From Rhodospirillales bacterium (GTDB taxonomy: Bacteria; Pseudomonadota; Alphaproteobacteria; Reyranellales; Reyranellaceae): a DNA stretch of 64,000 nucleotides. Shown here in pieces: positions 50,315 through 59,329 of the stretch. Location of the stretch: the NCBI GenBank assembly GCA_016185145.1, contig JACPOB010000160.1:1-64000 (forward strand), in the 5' to 3' direction. Numbering within the stretch: the stretch's first letter is position 1; each line of letters opens with the position of its first letter. A program made the position numbers and the translations under genes. Below the pieces are notes generated by a model. It saw only the letters and a program-made list of their open reading frames with translations. It had not been told where the DNA came from and made no database searches.

Positions 50315-51511
50315 TCAATCGTCGATGGCTTGGTAGGCGGACGTCCAGAAATCGGTGAAGACGCGCGGCAACCGGGGCGATTCCATCATGCGCGTCGTCA
50401 TCAGGATGCCGGCCATGTCCTCGGCCGGATCGAGATGGGCCGAGCTGCCATAGCCGCCGTCCCAGCCGTAACGCCCCGGCGTCGTCCAGAGATCCGTGCG
50501 ACGTGTGATCACAGCGCCGCCCAGGCCCCAGCTCGCATTCGCGCCGAAGAACAGCTCCGCACCCTGCTTCTGTGCCGGCGTCAGCTGGTCTGTCATCATC
50601 AGCTCGACCGAAGGCCGTGACAGGATGCGCTCGCCGCGATGTCGCCCCTTGTTCAACAGCATGTGCTGGAAGGCGAGATAGTCGTCGACCGTCGAAACCA
50701 GGCCGCCGCCGCCCGATTCGAAGATCGGCGGCCGGCTCCAGCGGCTGTCTCGGGCGTCGTCGAAGAAGGCGAGCTTCGCGTCGTCCTTCGGGTCGGTCAT
50801 GTAGTTGCTGGCGAGGCGCCCGACCTTGTCGGCCGACACCTGGAAGCCAGTGTCGTGCATGCCGAGCGGCCCGAACAGGTGGTCGTGCATGAAGGCGCCC
50901 AGCGACTGGCCCGTGGCGCGCGCAATCAGCACGCCCAGGACTTCCGAGCCGGTGTGATAAAGCCAGCGCTCGCCAGGCTGATAGGCGAGCGGCAAGCTGC
51001 CCATCCGCTTCATGTACTCATCCGGCGACAAGGTGGCGAGATAGGGGTTGGGACCGACGCCGGCCTCCTGCATCGCCGTCTGAATCGGGTGCTTGGGTGG
51101 CCAGACCATGATCGCGCCCAGGCCGAAGGTGAAGGTGAGCAGATCGCGCAGCGTGATCGACCGTTTCGCCGGCACGGTGTCGTCGATCGGGCTTTCGACG
51201 CTTTTCAGCACGCGCCGGTTGGCGAGCTCCGGCAACAGCGCATCGACGGGTTCGTCCAGCCGGAGCTTGCACTGCTCGACCAGGATCATCGCCGCGGCCG
51301 TCGTCACCGGCTTGGTCATCGATGCGATGCGAAAGATCGTGTCGCGCGTCATCGGCGCGTCGCCCTCGAGCGACCGTCGGCCGAGCGTCACGACGCGCGT
51401 CTCGCCGCGGCGGCTCACCAGGGCGACGATGCCGGGCACGTTGGTCGGCGACACATGTGCCGCCAGTGCATCGTGCAAGCGCGTCAATCTCGTCGCGGAC
51501 AGAGAACCCAT
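50315..51511 (-). CDS. serine beta-lactamase-family hydrolase (esterase/class C-like)
   Basis: 398-residue serine hydrolase of the beta-lactamase/transpeptidase-like (Beta-lactamase Pfam) family. RIASMTKPVTTAA contains the SxxK nucleophile motif, and LYHTGSEVLGVLI holds the Tyr of the YxN/S-like motif. No signal peptide, so a cytosolic esterase or amidase is likelier than a true antibiotic beta-lactamase. The start at 51511 lies 5 bases after the SRPBCC gene stop; a long upstream in-frame extension is antisense-like noise over the SRPBCC genes. Confidence 0.87.
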   Translation of the reverse strand: MGSLSATRLTRLHDALAAHVSPTNVPGIVALVSRRGETRVVTLGRRSLEGDAPMTRDTIFRIASMTKPVTTAAAMILVEQCKLRLDEPVDALLPELANRRVLKSVESPIDDTVPAKRSITLRDLLTFTFGLGAIMVWPPKHPIQTAMQEAGVGPNPYLATLSPDEYMKRMGSLPLAYQPGERWLYHTGSEVLGVLIARATGQSLGAFMHDHLFGPLGMHDTGFQVSADKVGRLASNYMTDPKDDAKLAFFDDARDSRWSRPPIFESGGGGLVSTVDDYLAFQHMLLNKGRHRGERILSRPSVELMMTDQLTPAQKQGAELFFGANASWGLGGAVITRRTDLWTTPGRYGWDGGYGSSAHLDPAEDMAGILMTTRMMESPRLPRVFTDFWTSAYQAIDD

Positions 51512-51516
51512 CGTCT

Positions 51517-51975
51517 TCACTTCTCCGACAGGGTGGTCGAAAAGCGATCGAAGCAGCGCGACCAGCCGGCTTCGTGGATGGCGTGCGCCGCATCGGTCTC
51601 GATGCCGGCGTGCCGCAAGGTCAATCGCGTGCGGCGGTCGCCGAGCCGCGTCAGCAGCACCGTCACCACGGTCTCGGGCTCGACGAGATCGGAGCCTTCG
51701 CTGTTGTAGGTGAAGACCAGGCGCTCCGGCGGCACGACCTCGCGATAGGTGCCGTATTCGATCAGGACCGTTCCGTTCGGCCGCCGCAACAGGCGACGCC
51801 AGGCGCCACCCGGGCGAACGTCCAACTCGCACGACAGCGTCGTATAGGTCCTGGCGGCCCACCAGCGCGCGAGCAGGCGCCTGTCGGTCCAGGCCGCGAA
51901 CACGGTCTCGCGCGGCGCCGCGAACTCGGCTTGCATGACGAGCTCGAAGCCGGCCGATCTGACGGCGAGCTTCAT
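51517..51975 (-). CDS. SRPBCC (AHSA1-like) domain protein
   Basis: 152 residues. The AHSA1/START-like helix-grip pattern is seen: ELVMQAEFAAPRETVFAAWTD, LARWWAARTYTTLSCELDVRPGGAW, YGTYREVVPPERLVFTY, TRLTLRHAGIETDAAHAIHEAGWSRCFDRF. This type binds hydrophobic ligands or acts as a stress-response chaperone-like protein. It overlaps the next gene upstream by four bases, and the two are paralogues, about half identical, from a tandem duplication. Confidence 0.9.
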   Translation of the reverse strand: MKLAVRSAGFELVMQAEFAAPRETVFAAWTDRRLLARWWAARTYTTLSCELDVRPGGAWRRLLRRPNGTVLIEYGTYREVVPPERLVFTYNSEGSDLVEPETVVTVLLTRLGDRRTRLTLRHAGIETDAAHAIHEAGWSRCFDRFSTTLSEK

Positions 51976-52430
51976 GGCTCGACCCCTTCGACGAAGGCCG
52001 CAAACCGTTCCAGGCTGCCGATCCAGCCGCCCTCGTGGTCGCGGGCCTGGGCATCGGTCTCGAAGAGGGTGTGGCGCAAGGTGATTCGCGTGCGATCGCC
52101 GAGGTCGGCGAAGGTCACGGTCACCAGGGTCTCCGGATCGTCGATGCCGCCGCCTTCGGTGTTGTAGGTGAAGACCAGGCGACCGGGGGCGTTTATCTCG
52201 CGATAAAGGCCGTACTTGGTGATCAACCTGCCGTCGGGCGCGCGCATGCGCCGCCGCCAGGCGCCGCCCGGGCGCACATCCATCTCGCAGGAAAGCGTCG
52301 TGAAGCCGCGCGGCGCCCACCAGTGGGCCGCTTGGGCGACGTCGGTCCAGGCCGCGAACACCCGCTCGCGCGGCGCGGCGACCTCACGCTTCATGACGAG
52401 CTCGGTGACGGGCTTTGCGACGACGTTCAT
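51972..52430 (-). CDS. SRPBCC (AHSA1-like) domain protein, tandem paralogue
   Basis: 152 residues, the same length and fold as its neighbour: ELVMKREVAAPRERVFAAWTD, AHWWAPRGFTTLSCEMDVRPG, YGLYREINAPGRLVFTY and LRHTLFETDAQARDHEGGWIGSLERF. It overlaps the YceI gene stop and the next SRPBCC start by four bases each. Tandem copies of AHSA1 genes are frequent near ArsR-type regulators, but no regulator is visible here. Confidence 0.9.
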   Translation of the reverse strand: MNVVAKPVTELVMKREVAAPRERVFAAWTDVAQAAHWWAPRGFTTLSCEMDVRPGGAWRRRMRAPDGRLITKYGLYREINAPGRLVFTYNTEGGGIDDPETLVTVTFADLGDRTRITLRHTLFETDAQARDHEGGWIGSLERFAAFVEGVEP

Positions 52431-53068
52431 GGCTCCCTCTGGAACTCGACGTCGATCACGAGCTCGATGGCGTCGCCGAACAGGGGCAGCAGCCCGAAAT
52501 CGACTGGATTGATGCTGCCTTTGGCATTGACGCCGATGCGCGGGCGATCGGCGAAACCCTTGCCGGCGCCGACCAGCTCGACGTCGAAGGTCACCGGCTT
52601 GGTCTTGCCCATCAATGTCAGCTGGCCGTCGACCTTGCCGCGCCGCGTGCTCATCTGCCGGAAGGCGGTCGACACGAACGTCGCCTCGGGGAAGGCCGAC
52701 GACTTCAGGAAGTTGTCACCCGAAAGCTCCTGGGCGAAGTCCTTGACGTTGGAGGTGATCGACGCCGTCTCGACCTTGGCCGTCAGCGACGAATTGGCGG
52801 TGTTCGCCGGATCCCACTTCAACGTGCCGCCGATGCGCTCGAAGCGGAAGATGCTCCACGAGTAGCGCAGGTGCGAGACCCGGGCGATCACCGAAGCATG
52901 GTCGGGATCGAGCGTGTAGGTACCGGCCGGCGCCTGCTTGTAGTCGGCCTCGCCCATGTAGACGCCGGGCGGCAGGCCGTTGGGCTGGGTGCCTTGCGCC
53001 TGCGCGGTGGCGATCAACGAGGACGACAAGGCAAACGACAGAACGAGCGCGCGCAGGGCACGAGACAT
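52427..53068 (-). CDS. YceI-family periplasmic lipid-binding protein
   Basis: 213-residue exported protein with a signal peptide (MSRALRALVLSFALSSSLIATAQA) and the YceI lipocalin-like barrel: GTYTLDPDHASVIARVSHLRYSW, ETASITSNV, FLKSSAFPEATFVSTAF, GQLTLMGKTKPVTFDV and NAKGSINPVDFGL. Members bind polyisoprenoids or similar lipids in the periplasm. The gene overlaps the first SRPBCC gene by four bases, so the two are translated together. Confidence 0.92.
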   Translation of the reverse strand: MSRALRALVLSFALSSSLIATAQAQGTQPNGLPPGVYMGEADYKQAPAGTYTLDPDHASVIARVSHLRYSWSIFRFERIGGTLKWDPANTANSSLTAKVETASITSNVKDFAQELSGDNFLKSSAFPEATFVSTAFRQMSTRRGKVDGQLTLMGKTKPVTFDVELVGAGKGFADRPRIGVNAKGSINPVDFGLLPLFGDAIELVIDVEFQREP

Positions 53069-53095
53069 TGCCTACTCCTGACTGTGATGGGCTGA

Positions 53096-53647
53096 TTACT
53101 TCTTCTCGGCGGCGGCCTTGAGATCGGCCAGGCCCTTCTCGAAATCGCGGCCGATCATGTCGTCGATATTCATGAACGTGCCAATTACCTTGGAGATATA
53201 GGGGCTGGGTCCGTAGACCGCCCAGGTGACGGACGTGCCGTCGCCCTTCGGGTCGATCAGGAACTCGCCCATGTTGTGGGCCTCGAAGGGCTTCAGGAAA
53301 TCGAGCTTGATCGCGATCTTGCGCGGACTGCTCTCGACGATCTCCAGGCTGCCCTGGCCGACCTCCTTGTTGCCTTCCCAGGCATAAGTGGCGCCTTTGC
53401 CAGCAGTGACAGCACCGTAGGTACGCTTCATCGCCGGATCCTTCTTCTCGTAGGGCGACCAGGCAGACCACGCCTTGAGATCGTCGATCAGCGGAAAAAC
53501 CTTGTCCGGCGGCGCATTGATGAGAACGACGCGCTGGACACGGAACGAATCGGGCTTGGTCGCGGCGTAGATCAGGATGCCGGCAATGACGACAACAACG
53601 ATCGCGCCGATGATGGCAACCGTCTTCAGCATCGATGCAGCCTTCAC
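53096..53647 (-). CDS. membrane-anchored SRPBCC/polyketide cyclase-like protein
   Basis: 183 residues: one N-terminal transmembrane helix (AIIGAIVVVVIAGILIYAATK) and a helix-grip domain (RVVLINAPPDKVFPLIDDLKAWSAWSPYEK ... GEFLIDPKGDGTSVTWAVYGP ... DDMIGRDFEKGLADLK). This is the common SRPBCC family of alphaproteobacteria. The start may be GTG at 53647 (GAGG five bases upstream) or ATG at 53632 (AAGG nine upstream); the first is listed. It lies 27 bases before the YceI gene and may head the unit. Confidence 0.85.
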   Translation of the reverse strand: MKAASMLKTVAIIGAIVVVVIAGILIYAATKPDSFRVQRVVLINAPPDKVFPLIDDLKAWSAWSPYEKKDPAMKRTYGAVTAGKGATYAWEGNKEVGQGSLEIVESSPRKIAIKLDFLKPFEAHNMGEFLIDPKGDGTSVTWAVYGPSPYISKVIGTFMNIDDMIGRDFEKGLADLKAAAEKK

Positions 53648-53743
53648 TTAACCTCGGGGTTAAGCATTAGAAAACGGACGCGATGCTGTCAATTGTATGA
53701 GAGAAATTCGGTCCCGCCACAAACCCTCCTCGGCCACGGCTCG

Positions 53744-53850
53744 CCTCACCCTGAGGAGCGACCCGAAGGATCGCGTCTCGAAGGGTGGGCAACAATAATG
53801 CTGCAGCCCACCCTTCGAGACGCGCACTTCGTGCGCTCCTCAGGGTGAGG
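53744..53850. repeat. large palindromic repeat, CCTCACCCTGAGG family, copy 4
   Basis: 107 bases with outer arms and inner arms intact; spacers GACCCGAAGGATC (left, partly paired) and GCACTTCGTGC (right, paired). It fills the gap between divergently transcribed genes. Confidence 0.9.
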
Positions 53851-53875
53851 TATTCATGTTAGTCACCAAACCATC

Positions 53876-55483
53876 ATGATCGAATTCAGCGCCGGTCGTC
53901 CGGCAACACGTTCGCCGCATGGCATGGTGACCAGTCCGCACGCGCTCGCGAGCCGAGCCGGCGCCGACGTTCTGCGCGAGGGTGGCACGGCCGTCGATGC
54001 GGCGGTCGCGACCAGCGCCGCGCTCTCCGTCCTTTATCCCCACATGACCGGTGTGGGCGGCGACGCCTTCTGGCTGATCTACGACGCCGCGGCGGATGCC
54101 GTGCGCTACATCGACGGCGGCGGGCGCGCCACGTCGCGCGGGACCATCGAGGCCTTCCGTCGTCGCGGCCTCGACGAGGTGCCCTATCGCGGCCCGTTGC
54201 CCGGTACGCTCACCGTGCCCGGCTCCGTCGCGAGCTGGGGCATGGCGCATGCCGCCCATGGCCGCCTGCCGCTCAAGCGTTGCCTGGAAAGCGCGATCGG
54301 CTTTGCGCGCGACGGCTTTCCGGTGACGGCCCGGCTCGCGCATTGGCGCGCGGCGACACGGGAGGACCTGGCCAAGAGTCCCGAAGCGGCGGCGATCTTC
54401 CTGAAGGAAGGTCCGGTGCTCACCAACCCCGACCTCGCGCGTACGCTGGAAGCAATCGCCAGCGACGGCTGGTACGGCTTCTACGCCGGCGAGGTGGCGC
54501 GCGAGCTCGTGCGCTACTCCGACGCCAACGACGGCTTCTTCACCGCCGACGATCTTCTGGCGCAATCGGCACGCTGGGGTAAGCCGCTCAAAGGCCGCTA
54601 CCGCGACATCACGATCTACGAGACGCCGGCGCCGACGCAAGGTTTCGCGGTGCTCAAGATGCTGAACCTGCTGGAGCCCTTCGAGCTGCACAACAAGCCG
54701 TTCCTCGGGCCCGACGCGGTGCATCTGATGGTGCAGTCCAAGCAGGTCGCCTATCACGATCGCGACCGGCATCTCGCCGATCCACGCTTCGCCGACGTGC
54801 CGATGGAGCGGCTGATCTCCAAGGACTATGCCGACGAGCGCCGGGCGCTGATGGATCCCGATCGCGCCCTGCCGTGGGACCGCATCCCCTCCTACGGCAG
54901 CCTGTCCGGCGACACGGTCTACATCGCCGTGGTCGACCGGGCGGGCAACGCCGTCTCACTGATCCATTCGCTCTATGGCAGCTTCGGCGCGGCGGTGGTG
55001 GCGGGCCGCACCGGCGTGGTGCTGCAGAATCGGTCCGCCTACTTCTCGCTCGATCCTGAAAGTCCCAACCGCGTCGAGCCGGGCAAGACGCCGTTGCATA
55101 CGCTGATCGCCTCACTTGCCTTCAGGAACGACAAGCTATGGGCCGTGCTGGGTTGCATGGGCGCCGACGGCCAACCCCAGATCCACATGCAGGTCTACAG
55201 CGCCCTGATCGACCATGGGCTGGACATCCAGCAGGCGCTCGACATGCCGCGGTTCCTCTCCGGCCGCTTCGGACTCCTCGAGCCGCGCGACACCCTGCAC
55301 ATAGAGGCGCGCTTTCCGAAAGAGACCATCGCCGAGCTGGACCGGCGCGGCCATCTGCTCGATCGCTGGGGCGACTGGGACGAGACGGCAGGCCATGCCC
55401 ACGGCATCACCATCGATGCCACGACGGGCGAGCGCCTGGGTGGCGCCGACCCGCGCAGCGACGGCGAGGCGGTGGGCTGTTAG
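53876..55483 (+). CDS. gamma-glutamyltransferase-family protein
   Basis: 535-residue N-terminal nucleophile hydrolase precursor of the GGT family, which cleaves itself to expose a Thr and then moves or removes gamma-glutamyl groups. MVTSPHALASRAGADVLREGGTAVDAAVAT opens the large subunit, and the cleavage site with the nucleophile is at SGDTVYIAVVD (T347). GYS-type glutamyl contacts read LHTLIASLAF and GCMGADGQPQ. There is no signal peptide, so unlike classic GGT it appears cytosolic. It may act on a gamma-glutamylated catabolic intermediate. No strong ribosome site was seen before 53876. Confidence 0.9.
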   Translation: MIEFSAGRPATRSPHGMVTSPHALASRAGADVLREGGTAVDAAVATSAALSVLYPHMTGVGGDAFWLIYDAAADAVRYIDGGGRATSRGTIEAFRRRGLDEVPYRGPLPGTLTVPGSVASWGMAHAAHGRLPLKRCLESAIGFARDGFPVTARLAHWRAATREDLAKSPEAAAIFLKEGPVLTNPDLARTLEAIASDGWYGFYAGEVARELVRYSDANDGFFTADDLLAQSARWGKPLKGRYRDITIYETPAPTQGFAVLKMLNLLEPFELHNKPFLGPDAVHLMVQSKQVAYHDRDRHLADPRFADVPMERLISKDYADERRALMDPDRALPWDRIPSYGSLSGDTVYIAVVDRAGNAVSLIHSLYGSFGAAVVAGRTGVVLQNRSAYFSLDPESPNRVEPGKTPLHTLIASLAFRNDKLWAVLGCMGADGQPQIHMQVYSALIDHGLDIQQALDMPRFLSGRFGLLEPRDTLHIEARFPKETIAELDRRGHLLDRWGDWDETAGHAHGITIDATTGERLGGADPRSDGEAVGC

Positions 55484-55522
55484 CTGGGAGCGCGCCGCTC
55501 ATGGGCGCCAACTTACTCTTAA

Positions 55523-55631
55523 CCTCAACCCTGAGGAGCGTCGCGAAGCGACGCGTCTCGAAGGGTGGCAACGCCAAGACTGGTTTCCATCCTTCGAGAC
55601 GCATCGCTTCGCGATGCTCCTCAGGATGAGG
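55523..55631. repeat. large palindromic repeat, CCTCACCCTGAGG family, copy 5
   Basis: 109 bases; the outer arms are CCTCAACCCTGAGGAGC (one extra A) and GCTCCTCAGGATGAGG, slightly decayed. Spacers TCGCGAAGCGA and ATCGCTTCGCGAT pair. It separates the gamma-glutamyltransferase from the FAD oxidase unit. Confidence 0.88.
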
Positions 55632-55703
55632 TGGTGTTGAGTCTCCTAGACCATAACGCGCGCACACTGAATCGAGCGACATTGTTCCTCCGGGCCAATC
55701 GCC

Positions 55704-57032
55704 ATGCCATCCTCAGCCGGAATGAGCGACATCGACTATCCCGCGAGCTGGTATGCCGCGACGCGAGACGCCGCCCCCGAGCGGCCGGCGCTCAGCACTC
55801 GCGTCGCCGCCGACGTCGTGGTCGTGGGCGGCGGCTTCGCCGGCCTACACACGGCGCGGCTGCTGGCGATGCGCGGCCTGAAGGTGGTGCTGCTCGAGCG
55901 CCGGCGCATCGGCTGGGGCGCCTCGGGCCGCAACGGCGGCTTCGTCGGGCCGGGTTATGCCCTGCGTTCGGGCGCGCTGATCGAGCAGTTGGGCGAGGAC
56001 CACGCCTGCCGGCTCTACACCCAGTCGAAGCGCGGCGTGGAGATCGTGCGCGCCTCGCTGAAGGAGATGGGGCGGCCCGACATCATGATGGGCTGGGGCC
56101 GGCTTTCTGTGTCGCGCACCGACCAGGGACCCGACTTCGCCGAGCGATCGCGTGCGTTGGCGCAAAAGCTCGGCGCCACGTTCGAGCCCTGGGAGACCGA
56201 CAAGATACGCGCCCTGCTGGTCACCGAGCGCTACTTTCAGGGCCTGCACGACGCGACGGGGTTCCAGATCCATCCGCTCAACCTCGCGCTGGCGCTGGCC
56301 GCCGATGCCGAAAAGCGCGGCGTGCAGGTGCACGAAGCGACCGAGGCGCGGGCCCTGGAACGCCACGGCACGGAATGGCGGCTGCGAACGGCCATGGGCG
56401 AGGTCACGGCGCGGCATGTCGTGCTGGCAGGCAACGCCGATCTCGGCCGCATCCATCGCCTGAGCGGCGCGGTCCTGCCGGTCGCGACTTATGTCGCGGT
56501 GACGAACAAGCTCGGTTCGCACCTCGGCGACGCCATCCGCTGGCGCGGCGCCATCGGCGACACGCGCCGCGCCGGCGACTACTACCGCATCGTCGACGAG
56601 GATCGCCTGCTGTGGGGCGGCCGCATCACCACCGACACGCGCGAGCCGGCGCGGCTGCGCGCCATGATGCGCGGCGACATCCTGTCGGTGTATCCGCAAC
56701 TCGGCGACATCGAGATCGAATACGCCTGGCCCGGCATCATGGGCTACGCCCTGCACAAGATGCCCCAGGTCGGCGAGATCGAGCCCGGCCTGTGGGCCTG
56801 CACCGCCTTCGGCGGCCACGGCGTCGCCCAGACCGCGGCCGGCGCCGACGCCGTCGCCGCCGGCATCGTCCACGAGGACGATCGCTGGCGCCTGTTCGCC
56901 CCGTTCGGCACGGCCTGGGCCGGCGGGGCGCTCGGCCGCATCGGCACGCAGCTCGTCTACTGGAAGCTGCAGGCCAGCGACTGGTGGGACGAGAAGCGCC
57001 AGGTGAAAAACGCGGAGACGTTGCGCACATGA
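55704..57032 (+). CDS. FAD-dependent oxidoreductase (DAO/PuuB-like)
   Basis: 442-residue flavoenzyme of the D-amino acid oxidase family. The dinucleotide motif VVVGGGFAGLHTARLL and GASGRNGGFVGPGY match the amine oxidase/gamma-glutamylputrescine oxidase branch; the C-terminal GLWACTAFGGHGVAQ closes the FAD site. It would oxidise an amine or amino acid to an imine. The ATG at 55704 is listed; an ATG at 55722 is an alternative and neither has a strong ribosome site. The stop overlaps the molybdopterin subunit start (ATGA). A gamma-glutamyltransferase gene upstream fits polyamine-like catabolism, as inference. Confidence 0.9.
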   Translation: MPSSAGMSDIDYPASWYAATRDAAPERPALSTRVAADVVVVGGGFAGLHTARLLAMRGLKVVLLERRRIGWGASGRNGGFVGPGYALRSGALIEQLGEDHACRLYTQSKRGVEIVRASLKEMGRPDIMMGWGRLSVSRTDQGPDFAERSRALAQKLGATFEPWETDKIRALLVTERYFQGLHDATGFQIHPLNLALALAADAEKRGVQVHEATEARALERHGTEWRLRTAMGEVTARHVVLAGNADLGRIHRLSGAVLPVATYVAVTNKLGSHLGDAIRWRGAIGDTRRAGDYYRIVDEDRLLWGGRITTDTREPARLRAMMRGDILSVYPQLGDIEIEYAWPGIMGYALHKMPQVGEIEPGLWACTAFGGHGVAQTAAGADAVAAGIVHEDDRWRLFAPFGTAWAGGALGRIGTQLVYWKLQASDWWDEKRQVKNAETLRT

Positions 57033-59329
57033 CCAATGCCCGTATCGGCGATTCGCCGCGGCGTCGCGAGGATGCGCGCTTCGTCACCGGCCATGGCGCC
57101 TACCTCGACGATCTCCGTTTCGACCGGCTGGCGCATGCCGTCGTGCTGCGCTCGCCGCATGCACATGCCCGCATGCGCTCGATCGACACGGCCGCTGCCC
57201 GGCGCGCGCCCGGCGTGCTCGCCGTGCTGACGGCGGCCGAGGCACAGGCCGATGGACTAAAACCGTTGCGGCCCTATGCCGAAGCCAACATCCAGACCGG
57301 CGAGCCGTTCGCCTTCGCGCCGCAGCCGCTGCTGGCGCACGGCAAGGTGCGCTTTGCCGGCGAGCCGGTCGCCGTGGTCGTGGCCGAGAGTGCCGCCCAG
57401 GCGGCCGACGCAGCCGAGCTCATAGGCATCGACTACGAACCCCTGCCCGCCGTGACGTCGGGCGAGGCGGCGCGCGCGGCCGGCGCGCCGCTGGTCGCCG
57501 ACGAGGTACCGGGCAACGTCTGCCTCGACTGGCGCACCGGCGACGCCCGTGCCGCCGATGCCGCCTTCGCGCGGGCGGCGCACGTTGTCTCGCTGAAGAT
57601 CGACAACCATCGCATCGTCATGAACCCGATGGAGCCGCGCGGCGGCGTCGGGCAGTTCGATCCTACGAGCGGCCGCTACACGCTGCACGTCTCCAGCCAG
57701 AACATCCATATCAACCGCGACCACGTCGCCCGTTCGCTCGGCGTTGGCTCCGGGGACGTGCGCTTCGTCGCGCACGATGTCGGCGGCGGCTTCGGCGCCA
57801 AGAACTTCGCCTATGTCGAGCATGCGCTGGTTCTGTGGGCGGCCAGGCGCACCGGCCGGCCGGTGAAGTGGATCGCAAGCCGCAGCGAAGTGTTCCTGTC
57901 CGACCACGCCGCGCGCGACACCGCGGCCGAGGCCTCGCTGGCGCTCGACGCCCAAGGCCGCTTCCTCGCCCTCAGGGTCGCCAGCGTCGCCAATCTCGGC
58001 GCCTACATGATCGGCGCCGGCGGCGCGGTGCAGACCTATCAGTACATCCATCTGCAGGGCACGGTGTACCGCATCCCCGCGATCGCCCTGCACGTCGCGG
58101 CCGTGCTGACCAACACCGCGCCGATCGGCGTGACGCGTGGGCCGGGCTTCGCCGAGACCGTGAACATCCTGGAACGCCTGATCGATGCCGCGGCAACGAC
58201 GGCGGGCTTCGACCGCGGTGAACTGCGCCGCCTCAACATGGTGCCGGCAGACGCCATGCCGATGACCAACTTCTTCGGCTTCCAGGTCGACAGCGGCACT
58301 TTCGCCGAGACGCTCGGCGCCGCGCTGACGCGCGCCGACATCGCGGGCTTCGCCCAGCGACGCCGGCAAAGCGAGGCCGCGGGGCGGTTGCGCGGCCTGG
58401 GCTTTGCCTACCACATCAAGGGCACGGGCGGTCCGCCGGAGGAGAATGTCGATGTCCGCTTCGAACGCGACGGCACGGTATCGCTGATCACCGGCACGCA
58501 GCATATCGGCCAGGGCCACGAAACGACGTTCCCGCAGATCCTGGCCGATCGCCTGGGCGTCGACAACGAGCGCATCCGGCTGCGCCAGGGCGACACCGAC
58601 CTGATCGCGCACGGCGGCGGCCATGGCAGCTCGCGCGCGACCTACATGGGCGGCACCGCGATCTGGCGCGCCTCCGACGCAATTATCGCCAAGGGTCTGG
58701 CCCTCGCCGCCGACGCGCTGGAGGCGGCCGAGGCCGACATGCGCTTCGAGGACGGACGCTTCGTCGTCTCCGGTACCGACCGCGCCATCGGCCTCCTGGA
58801 GGTGGCGGCGCTCGGGCGCGACAAGGGCCGGCCGCTCGACACCTATGACTTCTGGAAACGCGAGCACATGACCTTCCCCAACGGCGCCCATGTCGTCGAG
58901 GTCGAGATCGACCGCGACACCGGCCGCGTCGAGCTGGTCCGCTACACCGCGGTCGACGACTACGGCGTGCTGGTCAACCCGATGATCGTCGCCGGCCAGA
59001 TGCACGGCGGCATGGCGCAGGGTGCGGGCCAGGCGCTGCTGGAGCACGCGGCCTACGATGCCGGCTCCGGCCAGATGTTGGCGGGCTCGTTCATGGACTA
59101 CGCCCTGCCGCGGGCCGATGACCTGCCGTCGTTCGACGTGGGCTTCAACGGCACGCCCTGCACGACCAATCCGCTGGGCGTGAAGGGCTGCGGCGAGGCC
59201 GGCGCCATCGCGGCCTTCCCGGCCATCGCCAACGCCGTCCTCGATGCCCTGGCGCCGCTCGGCGTAACGAGCATCGAGGGGCCCGCGACTCCGGCCCGCA
59301 TCTGGCAGGCCATGCAGGCCGCCCGATGA
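57029..59329 (+). CDS. xanthine dehydrogenase-family molybdopterin-binding subunit (orphan, altered active-site loop)
   Basis: 766-residue large subunit of a molybdenum hydroxylase, the second in the window. RIGDSPRRREDARFVTGHGAYLDD starts the N-terminal domain; VGGGFGAKN and the Glu in VKGCGEAG (E723) are as expected. The substrate loop that reads AYRGAGR in relatives is here GVTRGPGF (residues 367-374), with the Tyr/Ala and the last Arg changed, so substrate range or activity may differ. No FAD or Fe-S subunit is adjacent; the flavoprotein upstream overlaps by four bases but is of the oxidase family. The DUF938 gene overlaps its stop by four bases. Confidence 0.9.
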   Translation: MTNARIGDSPRRREDARFVTGHGAYLDDLRFDRLAHAVVLRSPHAHARMRSIDTAAARRAPGVLAVLTAAEAQADGLKPLRPYAEANIQTGEPFAFAPQPLLAHGKVRFAGEPVAVVVAESAAQAADAAELIGIDYEPLPAVTSGEAARAAGAPLVADEVPGNVCLDWRTGDARAADAAFARAAHVVSLKIDNHRIVMNPMEPRGGVGQFDPTSGRYTLHVSSQNIHINRDHVARSLGVGSGDVRFVAHDVGGGFGAKNFAYVEHALVLWAARRTGRPVKWIASRSEVFLSDHAARDTAAEASLALDAQGRFLALRVASVANLGAYMIGAGGAVQTYQYIHLQGTVYRIPAIALHVAAVLTNTAPIGVTRGPGFAETVNILERLIDAAATTAGFDRGELRRLNMVPADAMPMTNFFGFQVDSGTFAETLGAALTRADIAGFAQRRRQSEAAGRLRGLGFAYHIKGTGGPPEENVDVRFERDGTVSLITGTQHIGQGHETTFPQILADRLGVDNERIRLRQGDTDLIAHGGGHGSSRATYMGGTAIWRASDAIIAKGLALAADALEAAEADMRFEDGRFVVSGTDRAIGLLEVAALGRDKGRPLDTYDFWKREHMTFPNGAHVVEVEIDRDTGRVELVRYTAVDDYGVLVNPMIVAGQMHGGMAQGAGQALLEHAAYDAGSGQMLAGSFMDYALPRADDLPSFDVGFNGTPCTTNPLGVKGCGEAGAIAAFPAIANAVLDALAPLGVTSIEGPATPARIWQAMQAAR

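Noticed and set aside
50315-51511. Beta-lactamase-family gene considered as an antibiotic resistance gene
   Set aside because: It has no signal peptide, sits in an SRPBCC/YceI operon, and the family is mostly esterases. Resistance is not supported.
55565-59329. A 1254-codon plus-strand frame fusing sequence before the molybdopterin subunit
   Set aside because: The first 488 codons lie out of frame over the FAD oxidoreductase gene, which is clearly real. The subunit starts at the ATGA overlap at 57029.
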